Of a stretch of DNA of 64,000 nt, positions 11,216-23,246 are shown piece by piece (the stretch's first letter is position 1; the number at the start of each line of letters is the position of its first letter). Origin of the DNA: Clonostachys chloroleuca. Its lineage: Eukaryota > Ascomycota > Sordariomycetes > Hypocreales > Bionectriaceae. A program made the position numbers and the translations under genes. The stretch is from assembly GCA_037952775.1 (NCBI GenBank), contig JBANAY010000003.1:15996001-16060000 (forward strand). The letters are read 5' to 3'. Under the pieces are notes generated by a model. It did not search any database. It saw only the letters and a list, made by a program, of their open reading frames with translations, and was not told the origin of the DNA.

Positions 11216-13046
11216 TTGCCTACCCCAACTGACAAGATCACCACTCTGTTTCCGTTGGAGAGTGAAGTAGAACCAAACACAGTAGGCTGTGGCCAGATCT
11301 ACAGTCGAATAGAAAATTATGATGACTACAACGATGTTTTTAGACGGTTTATGCCATCTAGCTCCCGCTATGAGCTCACAACGGAAAAGAAGGTGTTGTC
11401 TACGCTACAGTCAGAATTCAAGGAATAGGAATCCAAGGACGAAAGAACTCAAGAAGCTAGTAAGCTTTGTGAGAGAAAACGACGCTCGAAAAATCTTCCT
11501 TTGCCTTACATTCATGGAGGTGCTTCGGTACCTACCAGATTTCCTGAATGCTAAATTTATGGACAGAGACCTGCCCGTAAGGGAAGACGGCCTGATCTCT
11601 GGGAACCAGCTACTTGATAAGACTCCTTTCAACATAGAGCGCCACGCCTCAAATTTCCCTCTTGAAGGAAAGAGTCGAAGGAATCGCTCCGACTTCCTTG
11701 AGAAGCAATGGTATTTTCTGTCCCCTGACTGCTCGAACAGATCATTGGAGATCCACGACTTTCATTCCAAACTCCCTATGGCATACCTACCTCCATGGTC
11801 AGACAATGATTCAATTTCTACATCAATTTCTATATCCAATTTCAGTGTCGTGTGGAGAGTCCATCTCCATCCTGACCATTTCGGACAACACCAGGTAGGC
11901 TAAACATGCCGACCAATGTGTCTATTTACTGATGTGTTGGGTCATTTGCCAGTCTTCGAGCTCGGCAGAGAGTTCATCCGAGGGAATTCAAGCTGCGCTA
12001 AAGATATTGACAGTCCAGGGCGGCTCTGGTGATGCCAGTGGTGACATGGAGAAATTCTACCACCGCGAAACCAGAACTCTTCAAACAATGACGAACCTAA
12101 ATCACGGCCAGCTCCTCAGTACCATTTTTGTCTACAGATCGGGCCAACACAGGTGCTTCCCCTCCCATGGGCCCACGGCGGTAATCTTAATGAGTTTTGG
12201 AAGACTTTTGACAAATCACAGCACAGCATGGACTTTGTTGCATGGTCACTTGACCAAATGCATGGGATATTTGAGGGTCTGAGCAAACTTCATCAACAGA
12301 ACATCCGCCACGGAGACATCAAACCCCACAACATTCTCCATTTCCCGCAAAAGGGTCCCAGATCGGCGTCAGGGAGACTCGTTGTTGCGGATGTTGGAAT
12401 TTCCAAGTTCCACCAAGAGTATACTGCTGATCGAAGATATACATCTACTACACAATGCACAGTTATGTATCAACCGCCGGAAGTAAAAAACCGCCGGCGA
12501 TCGCGACTGTTCGACTACTGGTCGCTCGGCTGCGTTCTTCTAGAATTTACAATCTGGATTTACGATAGCTACGGCGGTCTTTGCAACTTTCGCAAAAGTC
12601 TAAAGGAGTCGCAGCCCAATCTCCCTGAAGACAAGACACCGAGATTTTGGGATTACGAGGGGAATCAAATACCAAAACTCAATACTGCTGTTGAGAACAC
12701 GATGAATGAAATGCAAAGGAGAGATTCACCATTGAGTGAATTCGCCAATGAGTTGATCGAACTAATTAGCACGAAACTTTTGAACATCGATGCTTACCAT
12801 GGTGAGAAAATTGGAACCTGGAACAGGGACAATGCCGAAGTTGTTCGGAAAGAAGTATTCGCGATCAGGGAGCGATATATGAAAAGCCATAATTGCCTTT
12901 GGTCGTCGCTCCTCACGAAACATCGAGCTGGAAGTGACCAACCAACAGATCAAACGATCCAACCAACAGTCATGGTCACCTCTTCTGGAGGAGGAACTGT
13001 AATACCTATGATTCCGAACCAACGAATGAACATGCAGATATACTGA
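11216..13046 (+). pseudogene. Broken HET-associated protein kinase-like gene
   Basis: The gene reads through three frames. An N-terminal piece ending TLQSEFKE (near 11425) shifts into LKKLVSFVRENDARKIFLCL and on to SVVWRVHLHP. A normal intron at 11895-11952 then leads in frame to IQAALKILTVQGG (the VAIK-like strand), and near 12150 the frame shifts again by one base into LPLPWAHGGNLNEFW. The C-lobe is complete: HGDIKPHNILHF (HRD changed to HGD), VADVGISKFHQ (DFG changed to DVG), CTVMYQPPEV and YWSLGCVLLEFTIW. The final 70 residues are polar. No ATG opens the first piece; a stop lies directly upstream of it. The altered HGD and DVG motifs are frequent in this fungal group, which often lies beside HET or NLR genes. 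Either real decay or two assembly indels would explain the shifts; its decayed neighbours favour decay. Confidence 0.7.
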
Positions 13047-13297
13047 CACAAGTTAGTATGTAGGTAACTGAACTGACTGCTATCGAGCAGCTTCCGACAT
13101 GTATTGACCCGGCTATACAGAACGTAAGTCATGGTATACCTGGAACTTCCCTTCTTCGACGCAATTCTAACAGCCAACAGCCAGTAAGTTGAACCTAAAC
13201 CAGCAATCAACAGTCAAATTACTGATAGGAATAGCACACAAGTGAACTTGTGGACCAGTAGCGCTTTGTACGAGACATAAATTCTACAAAATTTCTC

Positions 13298-15156
13298 TTG
13301 TCCCAGCTGGATTGGCCATCACTTCGACCTAAGATACAGTCTCCAGCCTTTTGCCGACAATGTAGAAACATCAACTTTGACCAGTCGGAATGGAACCTAT
13401 TTCGTAACATGCGGGACTTGGAACGCAGTCCGCCTGACTGTGCACTATGTCAATTTTTGGTTCATTCAATTACAGACGCCAACCTCAAGAGCGGGGAGCC
13501 AGTGATCTTGATCCGCGACAGCAAGTCTCATGTGGTTCGGTTACCTGGGCAAGATTCGTCGGTGATTTCATTGTACTCCGAGCCAGGTAAGCTTTGGCAA
13601 TCACGTCTCTTGCCTTTCTAGAGTAGCTAATGATTTGTCTAGACTTTGCGAACAAGAAACTAATCAGCTCCTCCACCTGGGCTTCCACTGCTCACAAAAA
13701 AATGGGTAGCCCCCAGCAGAAGAAGCTTCTAAATGCGTGGATCAACTTATGCAATAAAACACACAACTGCTACTTAGACACGGCAAACGGGAGCGCCCCA
13801 GGCAGACACATGCCCACGAGGTTAATATCTATGGGTAACGACAACACTTCTACCATTCGCCTAGTATTCTCAAATGAGGTGTCCCAAATAAATACGTGGC
13901 TTTGAGTCACCGCTGGGGAGATATTTCTAACCAGGAAATGGTCCGCACAACGGTTCGCAACATTGACGATTTCAAGAGGAAATCCGGTTCGAATCACTCC
14001 CACCAACCTTTCGAGATGCTGTAAAACTAGCTAGGGCAATTGGTGTTCAGTTTCTTTGGATTGATTCCCTTTGCATCATCCAAGGAGATGAAGAAGATTG
14101 GGCAAAAGAGGCCGCTCGAATGGAAGAAGTTTTCAGCTACGCTTACTGTGTTTTTGCAGCTACATCCGCCAAGTCTTCCCTTGGAGGATTCTTGGGTAAC
14201 AGAGAGCCGCGCCCTTCTGTTGCTGTACAGACTTCCGGGAATAGGATATACTTATCGAAGTATATCGATGATTTCGAGAAGGATGTGGAGCATGGCCTTC
14301 TCAATACACGAGGATGGGTGCTTCAGGAGCGAGCTTTGGCTCGTCGGACAATTCACATAACCTCTACGCAGATATATTGGTAATGTGGACATGGCATATA
14401 TTGTGAACCTTTAGCACAACTTGAAAAGTAAGCATCCCTTCAGAACATATCAACACTTCCATGTTACCTAACCCAGGGAGCAGTCCTCAATCACGACTTC
14501 TCGGCGACGAACACTTCCCAGAGTCATCATTCCGGTACTACAAGTACAAGGATGAATGGATCCGACTGCTTCAGTATACACAGGAGCTCTGTAGTGGCCT
14601 TACCCTGGGATACTTAACTGATCGCCCCAAAGCTATGCAAGGTATAGAGAAACGAATAGTTCGGGTATTCAAGTCTCAGGCGCGGTACGGAATCTACGAA
14701 GTGTTATTCGCCCGAACGATGCTTTGGACGGCGAGCATTACGGGAGGACTAACCCGGATTGACCCTATGTGTGGCAAACAAGTTCCTTCATGGTCTTGGA
14801 TGTCCTACGCGGGGAGGATCACATACATGGACATTCCGTTCAGGAAAGTTCTATGGTTGGAGAATTTAAAAAACCCTTTCGACACCGACCAGTCTTTGGA
14901 ACTATGGGACGAGCATCTGTCTGGTGTGGCAAACGACTTGGTCGTTGATGCGTGGGAGGCTATGACCGAGATTGTTTTTGACTGTGGTTTCGACCAGAAT
15001 AATCGGCATGCTTGGAAATGCGCCTTGCTCGGGAAAGAGGGGGCGGTCAATTCTCTTGAGGAATCGGCTTACTACGCGCTGATAATACGGCCTGTGAATG
15101 CTGTGGACTTTTCCAGGTACGAGAGAGTTGGCGTTGGTAGACTGAACCACTGGTAG
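13298..15156 (+). pseudogene. Broken HET-domain (heterokaryon incompatibility) gene
   Basis: All HET blocks are present but not in one frame. The N-terminus has the usual paired CxxC motifs (FCRQCRNINF and DCALCQFL), and an intron at 13587-13642 splices in frame. At about 13889 one base is missing before KYVALSHRWGDIS, the LSHRWG block. At about 13988 a second shift leads into PPTFRDAVKLARAIGV and then WIDSLCIIQGDEEDW. The third block, RGWVLQERALARR, is intact, but soon after it the expected YW-E-CGHGIYCE reads YW-stop-CGHGIYCE at about 14381. The C-terminal exon from about 14461 (ending VGVGRLNHW) is open. No ATG opens the first exon in frame. HET proteins trigger cell death after fusion of unlike mycelia. 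Two shifts, a nonsense codon and a missing start argue for a genuine pseudogene. Confidence 0.8.
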
Positions 15157-15819
15157 ATTTCTCAAGACACAAGACGTCGCTATCATATGAGGATCTATCA
15201 TTTGAGCATTTGTTATTTGAGCATCAATTAGTTTGATCAATCAGGAAGACAAAGAGTAGGGGCTAGTTAGAATGGTAACTTCATTTGAAACAAGTGATCG
15301 GCTCCTACTCTTCTGATATTTTATCAGATACCTTTGTGGCTTTGTGGCTGCAATAATGCATCCCGTTACGGACCAATGCTGCTTTAAAACTCAAATGTTC
15401 TTCGCCACTTCCCAAGGAATATATCTCTCTGGTCTTCGAACTTTTCATACGGTCTTGCGGGCGGGCGATGTCGAATGGGGGGTTCATGAACAGAGACGAT
15501 GATGCAGATGAGTGCAATATTCCAGCCATAGACGACTGCGATTTGCGATTTTCCATGAGTTCAGCCAGAAGGCGAATTAGGGTTAAATATACGGAAGAAA
15601 TGGAAGGTGCGTATTTGGAGAACTACGAAAGTCTAGAAGCCTCCTATCCATCCGCAGATCATCGTAACAGCATCACACAGCAGCATTACTCTTCTCACTG
15701 CCAATCACGCCTCTGAAGGGTAGAAACCCCATAATCCTTGTTGCGAATTCCTTGTTGCAAATGAAGAATCGGTCACCAAAGGAGAGCTAGGCATTCTTTT
15801 TTCCGCCGTTGGTAAGTGG
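15157..15819. other. Gap between the HET pseudogene and the fasciclin gene
   Basis: No gene is supported. A plus-strand frame starting with ATG at 15468 encodes 82 polar residues (MSNGGFMNRDDDADEC start) with no recognisable domain and no splice sites that would extend it. The 3' ends of both flanking genes face this gap. Confidence 0.4.
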
Positions 15820-17210
15820 TCACTCAACATAACCAGCAAGGCGCTCCATCAGATCCTCAAGCTCAATCTCACCTCCAGCATCTTCAGTATCTTGCTTGTT
15901 GCGAGGGGGGATAGGAACCTTGTTAACCACCTGAATAACACCGTTCTTCCCGACCACGTCTTCGATCTTGGCCTTGGTGAAGCCGTTTATGAGGTAAATC
16001 TTGAACCCAAAGATGGTCTTGATGTCGACGCCGATGTTGGCGCCGGGAAGGAGGGTGGCGAGGTCGTAATGTTCCTCCCTGGTCTCAGTCTTCTCCTCCT
16101 TACCGGTCTTGTCGTAAAAGGCGTCGGTATAGAGGGTGGCGTTGGGGGCAATCTGGTACTTCAGCAGAGCATCGAGGTACTTGAGCCCCTTTTCGGTGTT
16201 GAAGAGGAAGGCATTGGCGCGGGGCCCGAGGGCAGCGAATGCCTCGTTGTCGGGGGCGAAGAGGGTGCTGCCATTGATCTTGAGGCCATGGACGTACTTG
16301 ACAAAACCCGTCTTTTGGTAGGCCAGGAGCAGTGTAGAGAAGCGGCTTGGATCAAGAGCCAGGATGGGGCCAAGAGGTGGAGGAGGGACTAGAATATGGC
16401 GCACGGCATGAATAATACCGTTCTTTGCAGCCTGTTTTCAGTGTTAGCAAATATTCAGAATAAATTATTCGATATCTCCGAGAAAATCATTAAGCCAAAA
16501 TATGCACATACAATATCAGCAGCAACCACCTTGCTGTAGAAGTTCACGGTAACACCAGCCAAGGACACACGGGTGCGAAGCCTTTGTGGCTCGCCACCAA
16601 GACCCCTCTCATTATAGGCAGTAGGAAGAGTGTTGGTGCTCAGGAGACGGGGAACAGCGTAGTTTCCCAGACCAATGTGGTACTTGAGGGCAGCCTCGAT
16701 AAATTCATTGCTGGGAGGTTCATGGTGGGGGAGATGCTCAAAGGCTTCGTCAATTGGCACGAAGAGTGTGTGATTGGCCTCAGTGCCGTTAAGTATTTTG
16801 ACCACGTCGGGGAATTTGTCAAGAGCCTTGACAAACTTCTTGGTATGGTTGCTCAACTGGATGAGCTGGTAGATGGTCAGGTCTGGGAACTCACGCTTGG
16901 CCTGGTCGGAGGCATCCTGGAGCTTGCGGAACATGTCATCCTTGAAGTCATTGAGAGTGCTTGTGGCGGAGGCCAACTCATCGGTGGCGGTGTCAATTAC
17001 GGAATTGATGCTGTCCTTGACCGGCTGAAGAGTCTCGAGCCACGAGTCAATGAACGACTGCTGGGAATCATCCTCGGCGCTATGGCTGTCATGGTGAGAG
17101 TGGGAGGTGGGATTGAGGCCGCCGCCAAGGGGTACCTGAACCGGCGGGCCCGGAAGCACAGCGGCCAGGGAGCTGGACGCTGCCAGGAGACAAATCGCAG
17201 CAGACTTCAT
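15820..17210 (-). CDS. Secreted fasciclin (FAS1) domain protein
   Basis: Two exons around an intron at 16432-16511 give 436 residues. The ATG at 17210 opens a signal peptide (MKSAAICLLAASSSLAAVLP), which is why this start is chosen over an upstream GTG. A His/Asp/Ser-rich stretch and an amphipathic helical region follow. There are two FAS1 modules: the first around HTLFVPIDEAFEHLP with KYHIGLG, the second around GSTLFAPDNEAFAALG with YQIAPNATLY and GVIQVVNKVPIPP. FAS1 domains mediate adhesion or matrix contacts at the cell surface. No GPI-signal tail is seen (it ends LMERLAGYVE), so the protein is probably secreted or wall-associated rather than anchored. The ligand is unknown. Confidence 0.88.
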
Positions 17211-19268
17211 GTTGCGGTTAGATTTACTGCGAGGAGCGAACAGTCTCACGAGTCCAATTTCTAGGTTAGAAACGGGAGGTGTGATGAAATAGAGATGGAA
17301 TGGAGGCTATACAAGGCAGTAGGCAGATATAAGCATCACAGGTGACGAAGCTCATACCCAACGCCCCCGCGTTTTGATTCTACTGGCCCGGGTCACTCGC
17401 TGAACCGTCGTTACAGGGGACTATCACGGCATAGATTCTCGGGACGCGCGGGATCGGATCAGTGGATCGCGAGCTTTACGAGGAACGCGAAGACAAAGCC
17501 CGTGGCACGGCTGCGACAACCGGCCAAATACATGGAAGAGCCTGGTAAATGGGCTCATGATTCACCAGGTCAAGCACGACAGTCAATCACCCAATATCCA
17601 CTAGTTGTCGCGTAAGGTCGGGACAATGTCTTGAGTGTGTGTGGTGCGTATGTGTGTACGTAGCTGTGTACAAACTACCACATGTAGGTTTGGGACCATT
17701 TGGAGTAGCTGCTCAGCCATCATCAGCTGACGTCAGTACCGTAGTTGATTGTATCATGAATCGAGCCGAGGAATGTGCTTCATAAATACCGTTGTCTTTT
17801 CTTCGTCGGAGGCTGTGAGTTTATAACATAGGTAGTTAGGCATACACATAATATATTCAGTCTACCCATCTGAAAAACTGTCCGTGATTCCATCATATAT
17901 CATATATCAGAATATCTGGTTAAGACTTAGATGCCATGACCGAGGGGTATACTGTATACTGAGGGAAAGAGGGGAATCACAGGGCGGGCATTCACCCACC
18001 ACGTCGCACGCAAGTTAATTGACTCGTCATCAATTCTTGCATCCGCCACAAGGAAATGATCAATTCGTGCAGTAGGGCTGTAGGGCAGTAAGGCAACCAT
18101 AGGGTAGTAGGCCAATGCCCAACATAATGATACCCAACAGGCTTTGAAACGAGGTTGGCGACGGTTTGTGGCGGCCGGTTGCATAAAAAATGCACATCCG
18201 AGGCGCCACTGCCTTTGATCTGCTTGTGAAATTGTGGGCAAAGTATTACGGCCGAGAGAGAAGCCATCCATCGAATTGAATGTGCGAATGAGTCCGGACG
18301 CCTTGCCCTCACTATGCCAGCTTATCAGGGTGAATGGGCCTGGGCCTCGATTCCAAAACTTGTTGTACTGAAGGCTCCAGGTCTCTCAGGGTCGAGATGC
18401 TCCGAATTTTCAGCTCCTCGCGATCTGCTTACCGATTGATGAGACAACAAGGTGCCGTGGAACAGGGAGTGTCTCATCTTCATGCGCCCTGCCGCACGCC
18501 AACCCACTCCGCATCCTCTGTCCAGCGCTCCATATCAGTGACTCGTCTGGTTGGAAAATGCCGTGTACTGTTTCAGTTAATGGAACGAGGAGATGGATAG
18601 ATCTTCGATAATTCAATCTTTCGCAGGGTTTTCAGCCATTTCTCCACAAGCTATCCTATCCCGCTGGGCGGTAGTATCTGTCCTGAAGTGGGACAGCCAC
18701 ATATTGGGCAGCCAGCTCGCCTATCAAACGCCAAGCTCATGGCATTGCCGCAGGTCATGCAGCGAGAGGGGTCTTCGCAGGCTGGCGGTCGACATAATTG
18801 GCCAATACGAGAGTTGGACAAACCACTGCCACCTTACCGGCCGGCACTGGAACGACTGTTACGCACTGCCACTTTGATGGCTATCAGCTTACGCAGTGAC
18901 CCTAGTACATCACGGAGCAGACTAGACCAGCCACTGTCTGACAACGGACAAGCGCTAGCAGAGTGCTGGATTTGTGGCTGGCGTCAAATCTAGTCGAGTG
19001 GGTTGAGTAGTGTAGCAGCACAAGGTAGCAGATGATGGCCGGCCGGATTATTTACCTCAGGAGTTACTCATCCCATTCCATACCGTCCTCTCTCTTTCTC
19101 ACAGACAAAAAGTCCCTTGGAGTGCTGCGATCTGCCGTATCTTTCCCCAACTCTGTTGCGTGCTTGTCCAGGGGCCGGGCTCTAATAATACAACCAACTG
19201 CATCTGAACATTCCAGCAATCCTCCACCAAATCTGCCAGGGGGCTCCTAATAAATTAAATCACCCAAA
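17211..19268. other. 2-kb intergenic region between divergent genes
   Basis: The region lies between the start of the fasciclin gene (minus) and the start of the DUF7053 gene (plus), so it must carry both promoters. It includes GT-rich words near 17635-17670 and a G/A-rich stretch with repeated TAGGG-like words near 18070-18112. Open frames in it show no domain, no splice structure and no codon pattern of real genes. Confidence 0.4.
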
Positions 19269-20354
19269 ATGCTCCGCAAGAAGGAGGCCTACACTGTCAT
19301 CACTCCGATCCCAGGCTTCATCCCTCGCCAGCTCGCTCTCGACATCCTCCACTCGCATCCCGAAGTCATCACCCTCAACCCCCTCGTCCTCGACCACAAG
19401 CCCATCCCGGCCCCTCGAACGGCCGCCGCAGACGAATACTACAGCACTTGGTATGAGATCACCGAGCGCGTCCAGGTCCTGCCTGGCGCCGGCAAGCTGG
19501 GCTCCAGCAAGATCACCTTCAATGGCTGCTTCCACGATATGCCCTGGGGGCTTCAGACGCACATCTACGCGCCCATGAACATCGACCTACGCAACAAGTA
19601 CCGCATCGGCGGCAACCAGCCCGGTCTCGAGCCCCCCGAGGTCAAGGAGATGGGCCTCATCGCTCTCGGCGCCCCCACCGACGGGCTCTACCTGCGCGAG
19701 GACATCGAGATCCGCTGCAACATCACCATGGTCAGCTTCGTCAAGAAGGAGCTCAAGGCCGCCAGCAAGGAGATGATCGGCCGCATCATCCGCAAGGCCG
19801 AGCTCCTCGACGCGGGCGTCCTGAAGGCCATGATGACCCCCGACGGTCGCATCACCACCATCAACCCCAACGACCGATCGCAGACATTCTCCCAACAACA
19901 GCAGCAGCAGCACCACACGTTCCCGCCGACCAGCCCTTCGCTCCCCACGAGCTCGCCCTCCCCGGGTCCAGGAGGTCTCGGCCACTCCCCGACGTTGATG
20001 TCCTCCTACAGCCGACAGGGCAGCATCCGGCCGCAGAGCCACCACTCCGCCGGCTCGCCGATGCCGAACTACGCGCAGCCCTACCATACCCCCTCCATCC
20101 ACCAACACTCGCCCTCGGCCACACCTCAGCCGTACCAGATCCCCAGCAAGGACCAGGTGCCGCAGCAGTTCCAGGCCTACGAGATGCCCGCGTCGTATAA
20201 CTTTGCGCCCCACGACTCTCGCCTTCACCCGGGCTATGCGCAGACGCCGCAGGACCCTCGCTGGACGCAGGCACACCCCAATCCCGAGATGGCGAATGCG
20301 CATAATGTGACGGGAGGCTTCTATGCTGAGCTCCCCAGCGGTAACGACAAGTAA
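19269..20354 (+). CDS. DUF7053-type fungal protein with disordered Gln/Pro/Ser-rich tail
   Basis: A single exon of 361 residues begins with ATG in the context CCAAAATG. The first 180 residues form a conserved fungal domain: YTVITPIPGFIPRQLALDIL, a TLNPLVLDH block, TWYEITERVQ and a segment ending LREDIEIRCNITMV. I recognise this as the DUF7053 type, probably an SRPBCC/START-like fold, with moderate certainty. The rest is low-complexity: a Q6 run followed by His, then long Pro/Ser/Gln/Tyr-rich sequence, which looks intrinsically disordered. No transmembrane segment or signal peptide is visible. Biochemical function is unknown. Confidence 0.85.
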   Translation: MLRKKEAYTVITPIPGFIPRQLALDILHSHPEVITLNPLVLDHKPIPAPRTAAADEYYSTWYEITERVQVLPGAGKLGSSKITFNGCFHDMPWGLQTHIYAPMNIDLRNKYRIGGNQPGLEPPEVKEMGLIALGAPTDGLYLREDIEIRCNITMVSFVKKELKAASKEMIGRIIRKAELLDAGVLKAMMTPDGRITTINPNDRSQTFSQQQQQQHHTFPPTSPSLPTSSPSPGPGGLGHSPTLMSSYSRQGSIRPQSHHSAGSPMPNYAQPYHTPSIHQHSPSATPQPYQIPSKDQVPQQFQAYEMPASYNFAPHDSRLHPGYAQTPQDPRWTQAHPNPEMANAHNVTGGFYAELPSGNDK

Positions 20355-20730
20355 AGATGGCTTATTATACCAGATCACGGCATAGCGAGCAGAGGAAGAT
20401 GAAAAGGGAGATGAAAATGTGATACCCAATAATTGAGAGTCGCGGCGTTATTCGATTCAGTGAATGGGGAGGCCTTGGGTAAATATCGCTTGTGGGAATG
20501 GCAGGCGTTTTGTCGGCATTGGATATGAGGATCTAGGCTTTGGATGTGTGATAAATGTTCCGTTTTGATGTGTTCACGGCAGTTCAAGACACGAGTGCTT
20601 TGCTAGGCATATGCTTCAGCCTGGGTTGAGATGAAATAAGCTCTAATGAGGATAATGAATTTTATAATACAGAGTTCCTTCTGGCACCGTCGTCCACAGT
20701 CTTTAAGTGTGGTTTAACGTTTGATCCAGC
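20355..20730. other. 3' intergenic region
   Basis: This is a short gap between two converging genes, the DUF7053 gene (plus) and the GH5 gene (minus). It holds only their 3' flanks, A/T-richer than the coding DNA; nothing else was seen. Confidence 0.5.
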
Positions 20731-22116
20731 CTAGCAAACTTGAGACTTGAGAACACTCTCAAGGTCCTTGCCAATAATTCCTGCCTCGACAGCATCTACT
20801 CATAATTAGTTGGGAGCCTTCAGACGTATCATGGGGATTTTTACTCACCCTTATAGGACCATCGGGGGTCGTTGAGGTTAGCCTTCCAAGTCCAGAAGAT
20901 CCATCCCTCGGTCGAGCGCTCGTAGGTCTGGATCTGGGCGGCGAACCACTTGCGGTAGAAGTCGGGGTCGTTGGCCGGCTTCCACTCATCCGTGTTCTCG
21001 ACATTGTCGGGGACGCTCAGGCTCCACTCGCCGATTAACAGAGGGCTCTCGGCCTTGCGGTCGTCCGCGCAGGACGTGGAGATGTACGACTGCTTGTTGA
21101 CGGCGACGGAGGTGTCCCACTTCAGATAGCGGTGGTCGTCGAAGGCCGTGAAGGTGGTGTCGGAGAGGAACTCGGTCGGGTTGCCCGAGCCCCAGAGGCT
21201 GCTCATCATCTGGATATGGACGTAGTTGTTGGGAGTCACACCGAGAGACTTCTCGACATCGCGGATGGCCTAACAGCAAGGTCAGTTTTATTTTCTTCGG
21301 CTTTGACAAGCGAGAATCCACGCATGACTCACATTGTAGGCTTTGACGTAGTAGCTGCTTCGAAGTGAGTCGACCTTGTGGTCCCAGTTGGTGGGCTCGT
21401 TGAGAACCTCGATCATGCCCACGTTGCGGTACTCATTCTTGGTGTGCTTGATCTCCGTGATCCACTTGAGCCACTCCAATGCGCGGCCGTAGTTGTAGTC
21501 ATTGTAGAAGTCGGCGTTGGGGTTGTACTGGCCAGTGAACGGCTGGTTGGGCACCTGGGCACCGGGCGCGCCATGGAAGCTATTATGGTTAGCGAAAATC
21601 ACATCGTATACTGGTGGTTTAAGACTCACTCGAGAATGATGTAGAAGCCTCGGTCGCTTGCAGCACCCACAAACGAGGTCAACTTATCAAAACCTCCCTG
21701 GAAAGCAAAGGATTAGCATACTCTGCGTGGCGGCCCGCCGGTAGTAGAGTACTCACCTTGGGGAAATGCTCCGATTTGTCAACGAGGTCTTCCTTGAGCC
21801 AGTACCCCAATGGGATCCGGACAGTGTTGAGGCCATAGCTCTTCATCTCATCCAGGTCGGTGGTAGTGAGCCACTCGTCCCAGTGGCTCTGGAAGCCCTT
21901 GTCCGCGGCTTCCTGGCCAATGTTCATGACGCAGTCAAACTCCGACTTCTGCCCCGAGCAGCCAATCCTGCTCCACTCGGAGCTGTCGATCCACGGCTCG
22001 AAGACAAACAAGGAGCCGACGTTGACACCGCGAATCTTGTGGCCGGGGAGCCAGGCTTGGGCAACTGATGCAAAGGTGCTGGCCGCGAGGGCCGTAGTAG
22101 CGAATTTCGACAACAT
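20731..22116 (-). CDS. GH5 exo-beta-1,3-glucanase, secreted
   Basis: Five exons with introns at 20796-20848, 21270-21332, 21580-21629 and 21698-21756 give an intact 386-residue protein. The ATG at 22116 opens a signal peptide ([21 protein letters not shown]). Hallmarks of the GH5 exo-1,3-beta-glucanase group follow: [16 protein letters not shown] at the mature N-terminus, [21 protein letters not shown], the acid/base glutamate in IEVLNEP, the nucleophile glutamate in LLIGEWSLS, and [10 protein letters not shown] plus [12 protein letters not shown] near the end. Such enzymes trim beta-1,3-glucan of the cell wall outside the cell. The last exon encodes only about 21 residues, ending KSQVC. The length is typical. 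Confidence 0.92.
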
Positions 22117-23246
22117 CTCAACTGGGTTGGTTCGTAAGATGTCTATAGCTGGAGAGATACAAAGCGATGGAGATACGAGAATGGTCAGTTTGCGATATCA
22201 ACGACAACTTATAGGAATTCTCATGAGTAGTTCCAACCCTGCCCCATGACGGGATGGCACGATGGCGCCGGGTGACACGCTCTGTGCTGCCGAATGGAAC
22301 CACATGGTGGCACAGAAATAGCATATATTATCATAGATGGAGTACTAATTTCGAAACGATCTACCGGATTCGTCGGTAGTTATTTGATCTTCTCATGCAA
22401 TGGAGCGTTTCCCGTGCCTTAGCACACAACGTTCAGGTCACTTCCCCTAATTTAGAAGGTCCAAGACTAAGGCTAGGCACGGGTAACAGGGGAGAATCAC
22501 TCACTAGCTGGCTCGGAAACATTTGGTAATGCATCACTCATAAGGCACAGTAAGTGCCGCGCGCGAGGCGGTAGTTCTTGGGGCTCTCTGAGCGGATTCT
22601 CAGCGGACTCAAAGCGGACTCTGGGGAGTAAGTGACCTTCAATCTTAAAAGGCGTAAGGGGTGTGTGGATTTGCCTTGCGGTAAGGCGCGCCGTCTGTTT
22701 CATCTGATCCAACGCTAGCTCTGACAGCTTCTCTTGCTTCCATCGCTCATTCTTAGTTGGAGCTATTACGTCGACTACACAGCTATCTTGATCTATCAAT
22801 CTTCCGCTCCATTGGTTTAACGAAATATACCATGCTATGTAAGTAGCCCCGAGGTTCGCTGAGGGATTGGAAAGATGGTGATATCTGCTAGGTTTTGTTA
22901 CAGCGTAGATCATCATGCGTTGGGTGACATCGCCACACATCACTTGCAGGGCCCCTGGATTTGCCCCTGGTATTGCATGTTTCACTGGGTACCTCGATAC
23001 ATATTGGTAGTAGTAGGATCACTCACCTTATACACCCCGTCAAGCCTTTAGACGATCGTCCGATTTACACGGCCCGATTGCTACGGGCATCTCAACTCCA
23101 CGATGTTCTTAGATTACAGTCACCGAGGGGTTCAGATGGTTGAACAAATCATAATAGTCATTGATATTCGCACTAAGTCGGCGAACAAAATTTCTACAAT
23201 GCAGAAACCAATCAGGAATGTCTATGTACTTTTTCCGTTTTTTTTT
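22117..23246. other. Intergenic region upstream of the GH5 gene
   Basis: No gene was recognised. A long minus-strand open frame (22497-22985) starts only with GTG, has no domain and does not look coding. The region contains the promoter of the GH5 gene at its left end and the 3' flank of the FMN dehydrogenase gene at its right end, where a run of T lies just beyond the stop codon. Confidence 0.4.

Noticed and set aside
12130..12165. A tiny intron to explain the frame change in the kinase gene
   Set aside because: No GT-AG pair of workable size fits; only a single-base shift explains both flanking motifs.
15468..15716. 82-residue open frame after the HET pseudogene
   Set aside because: Has an ATG but no recognisable domain or neighbour logic; could be chance.
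18060..18115. TAGGG-like repeated words suggesting an internal telomere-like repeat
   Set aside because: Units are irregular and not TTAGGG arrays; no support for a telomeric origin.
19587..20429. 280-residue minus-strand open frame over the DUF7053 gene
   Set aside because: Antisense shadow of a G/C-rich coding exon; repetitive Arg/Gly/Leu translation.
22497..22985. 162-residue minus-strand open frame between the GH5 and FMN dehydrogenase genes
   Set aside because: Starts only at GTG, no in-frame early ATG, no domain, no splice sites; composition not gene-like.
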